This document shows positions 12,601-24,053 of a stretch of 64,000 bases of DNA, piece by piece (the stretch's first letter is position 1; each line of letters begins with the position of its first letter). The stretch lies in assembly GCA_011634665.1 (NCBI GenBank), contig WAEK01000011.1, forward strand, positions 699,001 through 763,000, in the 5' to 3' direction. A model generated the notes under the pieces. That model was not told where the DNA came from, did no database searches, and saw nothing but the letters and a program-made list of their open reading frames with translations. Made by a program: the position numbers and the translations under genes. The stretch comes from Mortierella sp. BCC40632 (lineage: Eukaryota; Mortierellomycota; Mortierellomycetes; Mortierellales; Mortierellaceae).

Positions 12601-14484
12601 AATTCTTTTGGTGGTGTGGAAGAGGAACCCGCCTTCTTCTTGGCCGAGTATGGTACAAACTCGTAGAGAGTTCCCTCTCGGACCAATTGTCGCTCCCCTA
12701 CAATCTTTCTCGAAAACAATCGTGGGCCAAGGGTCGAACGTCGGTCCTCGGTCGTTGTCAGTGCCATTTCCTTGGGCAACAACTTGAACACATTCGAGTA
12801 ATCGAGTTGAGCATCTAGATGGCTGAGCACCTTGGCGTTCTGAAACTCTGTCTGAGCAGTGTTGAAGGTATTCTGGACATGGTCCTTGTAAAACTTTTCG
12901 ACCGTTTCAATTTCTTGCCGCAATGAAAACTGGACCACTCGAGAGGCAAAGATCTGGTAGGCACGTGTCAGCTGTTCAAAGGTTCGCATTTGGTCAACCC
13001 AATTGACGCAGACATCCTTTTCATGTTGAAGGACTTCGGGGGTGAGCTTGGGCCGGAGTGGCTCAAAGTTCTTTCTGGAAAAGAAGGACATGCGAGAGGA
13101 GGATTTGGGAGAGCGACTGCTAGCGCTGGCAATTGTAAATGTGCCTCCACTGGCGTAATGGCGGATGTAGAGACAGAGCTCCTGCAGGACGTGATAAATC
13201 ATGGCCCAATCACTGATGAGCTCGGTCGTGTCCTTGGCCGTATCCTTGACAAGGTTGAAGAGTGCCTTGATGACCACGTCCGTTCGGGGTTCTGTTTGAA
13301 GAATCTAATTGATTTGGAGATTGAGGAAAAAGCGAAAAGTCCGTCGGTATTTCGGGAGTGGAGAGTTTCCAATGGTTAGCAAGTCGCCTATTGAAATAAT
13401 ATTATTAAAAAAGAAAGAGATATTTTATCTTGAGGATTCCTTACTCCGTCAAAAGTCCGGTGGCACTGGTAGACACGCTCACACTTTTTAAAGGCAATGT
13501 CAAGGAGTTCTCTATCTTCTAGGTGAAGTGCTGTTGCCGCTACGCACATTTGTTGGAGTTGTTCCACTAGGCACTATAAAAAAGAAAGAGAGGTTTCTGG
13601 GTTAGTTATTCCGGAATAGGATTTGGATATGTTGTTTGCTTGGCTGTAGGAACAAAAAAAAAAAAAGGATCCAATCCGGTTTACCATAAAGTTCTCAGTA
13701 TGAGGGTGCTGGATCATCTTGAGTTCCTGAACCATGTTTAAAGCCCCTGTGTTCACAGTTTCGGTAACCTCCTCTTCGCACTCTTGTCTCTTGAAACCGT
13801 TCAAGATACGGAACATGTTGTTGTTGACCTGTTGGTAGTGGCGCCATGGTCCATGTAAAAAGAGCAACAGCTTGTTAGTCCGAATGGAAGAGAGAAAGAG
13901 AAAGAGAGAAAAATCGGTGGCTTGATTTGACTTACAAGTTCTTCAAGGGCGAGATCAGACATATTCCTCAGACTATTGCCACCCATGGACTCTTGTGACG
14001 AGATCATTGCCTCCTCTTGCATCCCCAAAGTGGTTTCTGTCTCCAGTCTCAGATCTGGACCCTCTTCCTCTTGTGTTTCCCATGTCCCCATCTCTTGACC
14101 ATATTTATATTCCCTCAACTGTTCCTGTGCTTCCAACAACGGTGCCGACTTTGAAATATCGTCCTCGTCATCACTCTCTTCATTGACTCCCAAATAGTTC
14201 TTCTCTGGTTTGGAAAGCCCTTCCTCCAGGACTTCATCTCCAGATTGTGCTGACTTGTAGATCTGTTCATTGGTTCCGATCCCATTCGTAATAGGAGAGA
14301 GGACAGCCTTGAACGAAAAGCTGTCCCCGCCCATGGATGGGGACTTGTGACGAAGAGTGGTGCTATCGTTGGTTACATTGGGCACTACCAGTGTTTGTGA
14401 TCGCCCATTCCGTCCGGCGGTAAAGGACATTGCGTCCAACTGTATATTAGGGCTTGGCAAGGATGTGGTGCTGGCCATGGCCAT
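9637..14484 (-). CDS. Large PH-domain protein, function unknown
   Basis: Five exons on the minus strand (13936-14484, 13685-13870, 13445-13573, 12251-13304, 9637-12134) splice into 1471 residues with every junction in frame. Residues 1-183 are acidic and Ser/Thr-rich. Residues about 184-480 look helical (LLLFLHGPWRHYQQ, then FEQLTRAYQIFASRVVQFSLRQ), in the position a DH or BAR-like module would take before a PH domain. A PH domain spans about 490-620: GERQLVREGTLYEF, EFRLIVTSDMVYLCEV, YILQARDSKERDAWVECA, with the conserved C-terminal Trp. Residues 640-1471 contain a conserved-looking stretch (FRDGCALFAVLRPPRLV) and then a long disordered tail. A role in membrane-linked small-GTPase signalling is plausible but not shown; I cannot confirm a true RhoGEF (DH) domain. 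Confidence 0.8.
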
Positions 14485-14877
14485 GAATAAGAGACGATGA
14501 GGCGAGATTGAAAAATAGAGAAGGGAAAGGGGATTACGCCTGCATAAGTTGGGAGATCGAGAGGGGGGAGGTCGCCTTTTTTGTTTTTTGTTTTTTTTTT
14601 ATCTTTTATGGAGAGGTAAGAGAGAGTAAGAGGAGAGAGAGAAAGAGATAGAGAGAGAGGAGGCTGGATACCAACGCAACGCAGCGTTCTTTTGGGGGTG
14701 GTATAACTCTTTTTCTTGTTTGTTTTGTTTGTTTGTTTGTTTGTTTGTTTGTTCAGGAAACGTGGAAAGGGGTTTGGGTCTAGGTGGGTATTGACCTCAA
14801 GGAAGAGGGGTGGGGGTAGAAGGTTGCTCTGAACAGCCGTTGTGATGGATGGGAGGAGAAAAAGAGAGAGAGAGAGA

Positions 14878-14925
<48 letters not shown>

Positions 14926-15601
14926 GGAAAGAGAGAGAAGCGGCAGTTGCTGCGGGACAAAGGTGTGCAGCAAGACCCAAGGAAGGAGCAGAAACGATGA
15001 AGGCACCAGGCAAAAAATAATAAAAAGTAAAAAAAAAAAAAAAATAAAGCAAAAAGGTTAGTGGTTCCAGGTTACCAGATGGTCGATTGGGTCAGTGCGT
15101 CCGAACGGTTTCTGCATTTCGCCAGCTAGTCCAGATGACAATGAGCATAAGCGACGTCCACGACCACCCTGTCTTTCCTTCTCCTCCCCTTCCTCTTTCC
15201 TCTCCCTCCTTCAACTCGCATACACGCTGTGCGTTTCTCGTTGACTTTCAGACGCGCCGAGCGGTGGATTGGAAATTTCGCACCAGACGCGTCATGTTGC
15301 GCACGGTCCTGATCTGCACCAATCTCTCTTCTCTCCTTTCTTTTTCTGCATCACCAGTAAGCCTCTAACGCCTGTCCTTCTCGTCCTTGGGTTATTGCTT
15401 CCCTTTCTATGTCTGTTTGGGTCAGATAATAGGGATGCCCCGGAATGGTGAGACGGCAACCTGTTCTTGCTAGCGTCCAGAGACCAGTCCTGCTCCTTTT
15501 GCTTACTCCTGCTCTCAATCAGCAACGTCTGAAAGTGTATAAAACGTGTGTGTGTATTTATATGTGTGTGGTAATACAATGTGTCTGTGTTTGTGTTTAT
15601 T
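14485..15601. other. Intergenic with (GTTT)n and GA microsatellites
   Basis: Lies upstream of the PH-domain gene (start 14484, minus) and downstream of AIM41 (stop 15602, minus). Contains a GTTT repeat at about 14718-14752, GA tracts at 14863-14932, and a pyrimidine-rich plus-strand stretch at 15175-15215. Translations of these repeats give only low-complexity peptides. No gene recognised. Confidence 0.6.
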
Positions 15602-16482
15602 CTACAACGAGCCAAGGACCTTCTTGACCATGTCGCTCACATCCTTCTTGGGGGCCCTGGCAGGGTCGAGTGTGGAGAGCTCTTTCATGACCTTGCCCAT
15701 ATCCTTAGAGCTAGTGGCCCCTTGTTCCTGGACTACCCTTCGGACCTCGGCCTCGATCTCCTCTGGTGTCATCATCGTAGGCAAGTACACCTTCAGCATT
15801 TCAATCTCTCTGGATTCCCGATCCGCATGATCTTCACGGCCAGCGCTCTTGAAGCTGATGACGGATTCTTCTCTCTTCTTGATCGACTTTTGGATGAGCA
15901 CCTGGATCACCGAGTCTGTGACTTGGGCTGGGGCCTGGGGTGACTTTTCAAGGTAGGTCAGATCGCTCAGAATTCCCTATTGTGGATCCAGGAAAGAACA
16001 CAGCGAAAAAGAAAAGTAGTCAGGATTTTGTAAGACGCTTCTAGTCCAGTTGGATTCCAGCACGGCAGAGAAACGCAGACTAGGCGTGCCGCACCTTTAC
16101 GACAACCAATCGTTCCTTGTCCTTGGATCGCATAGCATCCTTGACATCGGCTTTGATGCGGAGGAGAAGAGCCGACGTTGCAGGGGCAGCTAAGATTTAT
16201 AACAAAAAAATAAAATAAAAAAACGGATAGAAGAGACAAAGACAGAAAAAGAAAAGAAAATAGTAACGATGTGTCAGGGTATGTTTCCTTTCGGGTTTGC
16301 TGTTGTCAGACCGTTCTTTGCTCGGAGGAGGAAAGAAAGGGTGTAGACCAAGTTGAGTGGAGCATGGACAGCAGTGGTCAACAGCCATTACCCTCCGTGG
16401 TATAGAACAATGAAGAGCGAATGGGGGCAGATGCCTGAGCTGGACGAAGAGCCAGGCGAGTGAATGCGCGTGTCATGAACAT
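15602..16482 (-). CDS. AIM41: AIM41-like mitochondrial protein (GatB/Yqey family)
   Basis: Three minus-strand exons, 16392-16482, 16095-16189 and 15602-15976, join in frame to 186 residues; yeast Aim41 is about the same size. Residues 1-30 are Arg-rich and lack acidic residues before a Glu at the exon end (MFMTRAFTRLALRPAQ), as expected for a mitochondrial presequence. The rest is the Yqey-like domain: LLLRIKADVKDAMRSKDKER, then IQKSIKKREESV, the acidic EIEMLKVYLPTMMTPEEI, and a C-terminal GKVMKEL..LDPARAPKKDVSDMVKK. Yqey domains resemble the tRNA-binding tail of GatB amidotransferase subunits, so a role near mitochondrial tRNA metabolism is inferred. An upstream ATG at 16482 was chosen over the one at 16476; either keeps the presequence. 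An AATAAA directly follows the stop (15601-15596). Confidence 0.88.
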
Positions 16483-18019
16483 GATGGAATGTGTAGCCGT
16501 CTCTCGGTACAAAAGGAATGTGAGATTCTGATGCAGAGAAGAAAAAGAGAAAGACGGGATCTCGGCAAAAGGAGTAAACACTGAGCGAGGCAACGACCGT
16601 GACTGGGGTGGAACGGGCCAATTGCCTGGCTTAGAAAAAACGGAGCATTTTGCCCACACCAACATCGCTCTTGTAAAGTTGCTCCATATATTGCCATGAA
16701 AATAATCGTCGATTTGGCTAGCACTCCTGGGGCACCTCTTTGTTTGTGGAAAAGGACTACCGAACCATCCGACCGCCAGTCCTCCCACTTTGCGACCTGC
16801 TATTTTTTTTTTTTTTTCTTTTTTTTTTGAGGTAAATTGAAACTTTGGTTCGCCCTGTATGCTTTCACCAGGCACTGTATTTTTTCTTTTCTTTTTTTTT
16901 TAATGGCAATTTGTTAATTGGCGCGTATCCATCCATGCTTTGCGAAGGACATGGCTGCCGCTACCTCTTTGAGAAATGAATATTATCTAGACAGAAAGGG
17001 AGGTGGAGAACAACGACCCAGAAACGATAAATGTAGGAGACAAGAAATGCTGACTTGACAAAATCCCTGTCATCACCCCTTCAGTCCGCTGAGTTGTGTT
17101 AAAACCGACTGTTCTGCTCTTTCAGCTAGAATCTACTCCCGTTAGTAGATGAAGGGGATATCGGACAAAAAAAGAATTTAAAGTGGTTAATATGCTCTGG
17201 GTCGACCTCCTTAAAGTCAACCGGTTAGCATGAACGTGTGTGTCCATGGGAGGGGGGAAGGCGCCTATTTCATCCAACCGCAGAGTCTAAGTTGGTTGCT
17301 CGCCAATCATTATCCGTCTTTGACTGAAAAAATCTATTCCCATTTGGAGAGTTTTTGTCTATGGTGGTTACTCTACTTCTGTGCGTGCTCCCCGAATCTC
17401 AAAGCTGAGCCTGTCCTTTTACGCGATGTGCTTGAAAAGGACAAAGAGTCCAAGACTAGAACTTTTCATGAGAACAAATATCAGGTAAACGGTTATAGAC
17501 ATGGAGAATGTAGTCTTTTTGCCAAAAAAAAAAAAAAAAAGGCGAAGGACCCGAACCTTAAAAAAAACAGACTTTTCTACTCAGTAGGGTTCCGAGAAAT
17601 GACTACATGAGAGAAACAAAGGCAGAAGACGAGTAGGAATGATAGTAACGACAGCTGCAGTTTGAATGTCGGTCCTCATGTATGGATGGCATCAGCATTC
17701 AGCATGCAACAGGTCAGAGGTCACGACACCTTCCCCAACCGAGACTATTATTTGCCACTGATTTTTCTCTCTTATCACTCTTATCACCTCTTTCTTCTCT
17801 TCTCTTCACTTCCTTTCCTTTGCTCAGCGCTTATCCTCTCATTCCTCATTCTCATTCTACTCATCTCTCCTCTTCATTTTCATTATTTCGAACAGGACTC
17901 GGTTCATCTGCAAGACCACAAGTTGGACAAGTTAGGCTCAGCTCAAATAAGGTAATGGCGGTGTCTTTGGAGAGGGGTATGGGTGTGTACAGGGCCCAGT
18001 TGGACAGAGCAGTACCCTT

Positions 18020-18051
<32 letters not shown>

Positions 18052-18245
18052 TTTCGGGTAGGGGTTCACTGACGGCCAGGTTCTGAGAGTACCTGATCAC
18101 CGCCAGCCTGAATCCCCGGAGTCTCTTGGGTTCTTAGGGTATTCCTAAGCGACCCATCCAGCTGGGTCCTCTTTCTCTGGGCGAGGGTGGGTTCTGCGTT
18201 GGCGAGCCAGTGTAGCTGCATGAATGGTCAGGGACAGTGGGTATC

Positions 18246-18275
18246 AAGAGTCGCCTGATGCCTCTAGCGACTCTT
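18246..18275. repeat. Perfect 9-bp inverted repeat (hairpin)
   Basis: AAGAGTCGC at 18246-18254 and GCGACTCTT at 18267-18275 with a 12-nt loop. A second small inverted repeat (TATCAGC / GCTGATA) follows about 15 bases further on. No gene or tRNA fold was matched. It may be chance or a relic of a structured RNA or element end. Confidence 0.45.
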
Positions 18276-18958
18276 GTCATTACCTGTATCAGCTTTGGCC
18301 AGGCTGATAGTGTTGTTGGCTGTAGGGTAGGTGCTGTTGTGGTTGTGGTAGTGGGTACGAAGGGCTATAGGCTGTATACGGTCTGTCTTTCCATGGCCTC
18401 CAGTCCCTAAAAAGGCTGGTTACTCACAATCATGATGCTGTCCTCTCTCTGGGAGGATGGCTTGGCGAACTGGGGTTTATCCAATACCCAGAGCGGCCGA
18501 ATCCACCGAAAGGTGATGGGCTTCCACAATGGGGTAAAAGCGTTAAGAAAGCGTTACGGTTATGCCCACTACTGTTCAGAGGAACTGACCGTTACGTAAA
18601 AAAAAAAACTTTTTATCCTTCTCTCCTTAGGTATTTCGATCACAACAACATGTTCTTGGAGTATTATCAAGAACGACCTTGACACCAAAGGGCCCAGGAA
18701 GCCATCAGCATGAACAAAAGATAGTTTCCGAAAGTAGATACAAGGGTAATAAAGAGAGAAAAGAAAGAATAGAAACGATGTTTTGGACATTGACGACTTC
18801 TTGCCATGTAAAACCCTCCACACAGCCACAGCAGCGAAGCAATGGTGGATTTGGCGCTAAACATATTCTTTTATCTGACACCTGAGGGCTTCTTTACGTA
18901 CGAGTTGATACCTAGTATCATCTCACTCTGTCTTCACATTCTCTCACTTGATTTCTCA

Positions 18959-18961
<3 letters not shown>

Positions 18962-19005
<44 letters not shown>
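18962..19005 (+). repeat. T44 homopolymer
   Basis: An uninterrupted run of 44 T, the longest homopolymer in the window. It lies outside any recognised gene. It could be the A-tail of a minus-strand retrocopy or a replication-slippage tract. Confidence 0.9.
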
Positions 19006-19006
<1 letters not shown>

Positions 19007-20266
19007 GCATGAAATGGTAGTTGTTGACATTACTCCTGCTACAATTTAGCCTATTGGATTCACTTGCTCAGAATCTACAATACTTGTGCTTCGCCCAACG
19101 GGTGATATGGAGCTTTTCGTGTGTCGCCAATGAGAATAGCGGTTCTATTTGTAGCCAGTCCGTATGACATGTGCCTACCAAGAGTTGTTCTTCAAAAATG
19201 GGCCCCAGGTACTAAGAGCCATCTGTAGGAGTGGTAGAGCTGCTAAGTAGCTTGCTCCACACGCACTGTCAAGGTTTGTCTCTAGCGAATAGCTTCCAAA
19301 TTCCGCGATAGCCTAATAACAGACGCGAAGGGACAAGTACTGGACAACCCTTGTAAAATGAGAAGTAGTTTTTATAGACAGCGGTGCTGGCAGAGCAAGG
19401 CAATTAGAAACCATCTCCGATACTTTTTGAAGCGATCTTCACCATCGCCCTCAGCACCGCGCTATTTGCTGCTTAATTGTCTCATAATGAACTTCTCCAC
19501 ACATCAAACTTTTCTTCTCGCATTTGCCGTCTCTTGCAACACGGTGAATAGCTATAAAACGTACAGCATCAAACGCTAACAACTGCTGATTCTTCCGAGG
19601 TGAGGAGCAACAGACTCTTCGTTCTAGTTTTCGCCTTCACCTTTGCTAAAATCAATATTGACAGCAGACCCTCAGCTTTTTATTTCAATACTATCAAAAC
19701 AACTTTCCTTGATGCTCCATAAGTGTTCGAGAACCCTCAACATTTCCTGACGAGGCTTGAAGAGTTGGCACATTCCTAGGGATTTGGTATCCAGTGAGAG
19801 CGATCTGATAACAGCAACACAAGTACGAGTCGTCTGCTAATATCCTATGTTTGCAAGCGAAGGGATATGCACCCTCACTTAATGACTTACAATTGATTTC
19901 CTCCTTGCCAATGGTAGTGATATACGTCTGCAAGTTTGCTAGCTTTTTTTTAAGAAACAGTTGCCGGACACTGATGCATCATGGTCATTAGTGAAATCAC
20001 CCTCTGGTCATAACCACCCTCTTACATCCCACGGGCTCCTGAGTCCGATTCATCTGTTTTGACCTTCAGCTGACGTGGCTCTGCTTGGCAATTAGGGTTG
20101 GCTGCTAGGAGTCCAGGAGGGCATTGTTAACTTCCTTGGTTGATTGGCTGATTGCTTCTTCTTCTTCTTCTCGCTGCTGCTGCTGCTGCTGTTGTTGTTG
20201 TTATTATTTTTTGAGTGCAAGGATCGGAGTACTGCGAGTGGATTCGACACGATAGAGGATATTGTT

Positions 20267-22419
20267 TCAAGTGTTGACTCTGCGCTTCAAATCTGGGAGA
20301 TCCTTGAATCCCCATGACCTTCGACGGTTACTCGTGTCACTTTGCAGTATCTTTCTGAGATCACTCTAAAATGGAGTTGGTTAGAATAGAAATAACAGAT
20401 CAACTTATGGCGACCAGTAAAGAGTTTACACGTATGGAACGAAAACGAAAGAGTTCTCGCCGTACCTGCGCCATCAGAAGGGTGGGAAGTGTGGCAACCA
20501 GTGAAGGGATCCTGGAGATACTGGTGGGAACCTCAAAGTAGCCAACTTCCTCGAGAAAAAACATCCCGCGCGCTTTAACATATAGGCGCAGATACGATCC
20601 AGAGGTGTAGGTCACTTGAATAACAGGAGCAACATCGTTCCCATTTTCCAGAAATGACTTGGCGAAGCGCGCCAGTCTGAATGTGTCCCAAGCGCATTTG
20701 GATAGGTTGCTTGCCTGCATTGGGCCTGTAATCTCACCGAAAAAAACCTCGCGTCCTCGAGCCTTGACGATGACATCGGGACGGTCAGCTTTAATCCCTT
20801 GACATTTTTGAAGCTTTGACTCGGTATTAGGACTAATAGTACAGTGAGATGTGTCAGTGCCATATTAGCAGACCGATTATTAACAAAAAAGAAAAAAAAA
20901 ATTGAAATTCCAAGTGCTCGGTCGTACAAATGAATTGCAATGTTCTTGTCCTCAATGCCTAGTGTTCCGTGAATGATTGGGGACACATAGTCTGCCACAA
21001 ATGTCCCTTCCGCAAGTGTCCTATCAGCTTTGTGTGGGAGCTTATCCATCCTACAGCACATGAAATCCAGAGAGTCAGCTTTATGTAGCATGCTCGGTAC
21101 TCAAATACCTCTCAGTGATATGAAGAGCGTAATAACCTACAGGCTCTCGATCATAACACGTAGCTTTCGGTTCAGCAAGCGAAGGGCATCACTCGCATCG
21201 TCCAGATCTCCATTGATGTGATGCTATAGTACAAAAACGAATGAAAGGAGAGATCAGCCAATGGAGAAAGAAAGGCATCAAGGAATAGAAAAGGTTGATA
21301 TCAAGATATTCCTCACCCTCACTGCCGCCATGATCACAGAGTCGTCAATATCCGGCGTTGGAAGTCTCACTGAAGCCACCAAGTCATCCAATACTCTGCC
21401 AAAGACGCGCAACATTCGGGGTGTATGGAGGTGCGGTGCAAATACTCCGATCAATGCCCTAACCATTAGAAGCAGATTAGCTACAGAACATTAAAGTAAG
21501 TCAGTGGGTGGCAGTAATAACAATACAAAATACTTACATTACGTCTGCAATCTCTATTCTCCTAAGTTCTCCAGACTCCAAAGCGTCAATACAATCTCCT
21601 TGGTAAAGCCTGAATAGGCAGGCAACGCATTTTCCTTGGATTTTCCACTGAATGAAAAAAAAAGTAAAATATGATTAATAAGCGCGTAATAAACTGCTCA
21701 AAGCCGGCAGTAATTGAAAGGGTATACTTACATTGCATTCATCATGGATGACATGCGCCAGATTGGATCTTAGCTCTTCAAGTTCGTGCTTGTTTAGCTG
21801 CTCTTGACCTGTCAAATGCTCATCCTGTTCATCCTGTTCATCCTGTTCATCATGATCCCCCTGGTTCTCCTGTTCTTCTTCATCTCGCATACCATGCTCT
21901 CGTTGAGTGACTGGGTGAAAGCGTAAAAAGTATCCAATGTCAGAAATACACGAGCATTGCATCAATATGTCTAGATTGAGAGAAAACACTGTCTGCTCAC
22001 TTACTTGATGATAGAGCAGAGTCTAGGGCTTGCTCTTCCTCCCTATACTCGAGTCGGGATCGTTTCGTGATTACAGTATCCACCGCTTGATGAAGAGTTT
22101 GACGGTTTTTCTCTAGCTTTCGCTTCGAGAGTTGATTGGCGAAATGCTCGTTCTCAAGGCCCTTATGAAGATTCTTGGTCCATGCTTTCTCCAATCTTGT
22201 CGCCGTCTCCTTTAGAGTCTGAAGGTTACTCTCTCGCATCCTCGTTATTGCATTTCTCCATTCCGCTCTTGATTTGGCCTTACTCAAGTTCTCTTTTTTC
22301 GTCCATGCTAAAAACGAACAATATTCAAAGTCGTCTGGTCGGGAGCATGAGTTCAGATATGGCTACGCGTAGAGACCTTTCAGGTGCTGACGCCATGGCG
22401 TGGTTGATGAGGACGACAT
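20267..22419 (-). CDS. Nine-exon orphan protein, possible PD-(D/E)XK-like core
   Basis: Minus-strand exons 22377-22419, 22005-22307, 21732-21910, 21538-21647, 21317-21458, 21141-21223, 20928-21050, 20466-20832 and 20267-20365 join to 482 residues with all eight GT..AG junctions in frame, so the gene looks intact. Residues 1-115 are basic and probably coiled coil (RLEKAWTKNLHKGLENEHF). Next comes an acidic repeat DEQDEQDEQDE from a 9-nt repeat, then a helical middle (WKIQGKCVACLFRLYQGD). From about residue 285 lies EGTFVADYVSPIIHGTL, then RPDVIVKARGREVFFGEITGP and VAPVIQVTYTSGSYLRLYV. D..GE-x-T with a later Q-x-T strand recalls a PD-(D/E)XK nuclease fold, but the usual Lys is Thr. It resembles multicopy hypothetical proteins of early-diverging fungi as I recall them; no function is known to me. 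Confidence 0.75.
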
Positions 22420-22544
22420 GGTGTTAAATCTAGCGGACCCCAAACGTAATATCAATTTCAGTGTGGAAAAAAAATCGATATAAATCACGCGTCTATTTCA
22501 GATACATCTTGCGGAAAGTCTCAACATTTGACAGAGTCCTGCTC

Positions 22545-22817
22545 GACTTCGTCAGAATACCAGGTACCAATGACAGCCATTTTGTACAGAGCCTCTAGCA
22601 ATAACGAAGGTTCTGCACAACGTTGAGACTCGAAAAGTGCTCAACTGCTGATCGTCAAAGGACACATCACGTTCGTCTTGGAAGGGTGACAAAAGTGAAG
22701 GCAGAGTGACTTAAACACGACCCAACAGACACTGCTACTGTTCGTTGGAATGCCAGGTACCGCCGACAGTATGCTGTACATAGCTTCTAGCAATGACGAA
22801 AGCTCGGCACAGTGTTG
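22545..22817. repeat. Imperfect ~75-90 bp duplication, two copies
   Basis: About 22551-22625 and 22745-22817 share blocks such as CCAGGTACC, CTCTAGCAAT/TTCTAGCAAT and GCACAACGTTG/GCACAGTGTTG, with roughly three quarters of positions the same by eye. On the minus strand both can be read as QRCAEPSLLLEALY / QHCAELSSLLEAMY, so they may be relics of a repeated coding module just upstream of the orphan gene's start at 22419. Confidence 0.6.
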
Positions 22818-23657
22818 TATACTTCCTACAGAACCCGTAAAATGAGATTCCATAGGAATGCTTCCAACGCTAGCGTCGACAGACACACCCTACCATTGGA
22901 CATTGCAATGGCAAGGAGGCATGGCGTAAAGCCTCGCGCTCCAAACTAGAGAGGAGAATGGAGAGACAGAGCGATTGTACTCACTTTACGAGAGTTTAAG
23001 GACTTGACTTGCTGACGAGCGAGATTCTTTGGACTGGAGACCTGGGGCCAAACCACGGGCTCTAATGTAAGAAGCTAAACAATGTGTAAAGGACATCGCC
23101 CTGCAATATATGCAGGGCGCGGACAATCGACTCTATAATTACGTCACCGAAAACTTCATCATGTTGGTTGACGCCTCGGTGCCTCTACGATATTCCCAGC
23201 TCGAGGGCCAGTTTCTTCCACCACCGCGAGTTGGATCGCTAAACCTCCACAGACTTGGTGATGACATAACATTAGTGGGATGCCTGGCGCTACCTGGATT
23301 CAATTGAAAAGGGACTTTTGACGATGGTTGTGATCTCCTGGCGACTGTGAATGGCCGCCTATGTTGGAAACACAAAACGAGCCCTCCTAGACATATGGAG
23401 GAACACTGTCTTTTGGAGCAGCACTTTTTATTGGACTTTTGCCCATCGAGCTGGAAGAACCGGACCTGCCGTACATTGCAACGGCCAATGGGGTTGACAG
23501 CGTCATTTGCTCGTCGCCTTTGCCACCACATCCAGAATTCTCTAATCTCTTCCCAACTTGTACTCTGAAATGCTTCTGTGGATCACAAGAGTATCGGCAG
23601 AAAACACTCCAAATCTGCACCTACAGCTTGTATTAAGTAAGTTTGCGTTTAAATTGT
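22818..23657. other. No gene recognised between the duplication and the SWIM fragment
   Basis: Both strands hold open stretches of 60-130 codons (for example 23110-23307 plus, 23139-23531 minus), but none has a recognisable motif or a joining exon, and the frames overlap each other on opposite strands. Possibly degenerate transposon sequence. Confidence 0.4.
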
Positions 23658-24053
23658 TTAATCGCCAAGATCGGAAGAACCTTGTCCATACGAATTTTGC
23701 ACGGCAGCTAGATTACATGTGTCGTTGATCGCCCCCTTTTTAAGATATTCGCAGCCTTTCTCCGTCTGTATCAGCTTCCGCTTCTTCGTCTCTACTCCCG
23801 GATCATTGACAATCGACAGCACCCGTTCGGTACGTCCGGCTGCGTCTGATAGACCATTCACTCGAGCCTCTGGAATGTCGTAGTTGTTGAGCCACAGCGA
23901 TTTGAACATGCGATCGACCAAGAACAAGTGCTTACACGGTTTTGATTGATGTTCAAAATAGTCAAGGCAAGTGCATGAAAGAAGTAGTTTCTTCGCAATC
24001 GATGCAGTCACGATGTATTCGATGCCAGGGGCCTCAAAGGATTTGACAGAAAA
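23658..24053 (-). pseudogene. SWIM zinc-finger fragment, C-terminal exon of a MULE-like transposase relic
   Basis: A minus-strand exon starting after an AG acceptor at 24054-24055 reads FSVKSFEAPGIEYIVTASIA, then the SWIM signature C-T-C followed 10 residues later by C-K-H (CTCLDYFEHQSKPCKHLFL), and ends at a TAA at 23658 after 131 residues. SWIM fingers (CxCx(n)CxH) with this strand-strand-CxC layout end many Mutator-like (MULE/FAR1) transposases and their domesticated relatives. No transposase catalytic exon is visible upstream (24054-24480). I therefore call it a truncated remnant. A functional protein with distant exons in the 24-26 kb stretch is not excluded. Confidence 0.6.

Larger units (their letters stand above)
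16483..20266. other. 3.8 kb gene-poor block, no gene recognised
   Basis: No open frame here shows a recognisable family or a consistent exon chain. It contains long T tracts (about 16801-16829, 18019-18054, 18962-19005), a pyrimidine-rich plus-strand region at 17760-17890, and two neighbouring hairpins near 18246-18320. A short frame from 18517 on the plus strand (MGFHNGVKALRKRYG) and one at 18450-18530 on the minus strand look faintly protein-like but are isolated. The block could be relic transposon DNA; I cannot name an element. Confidence 0.5.
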
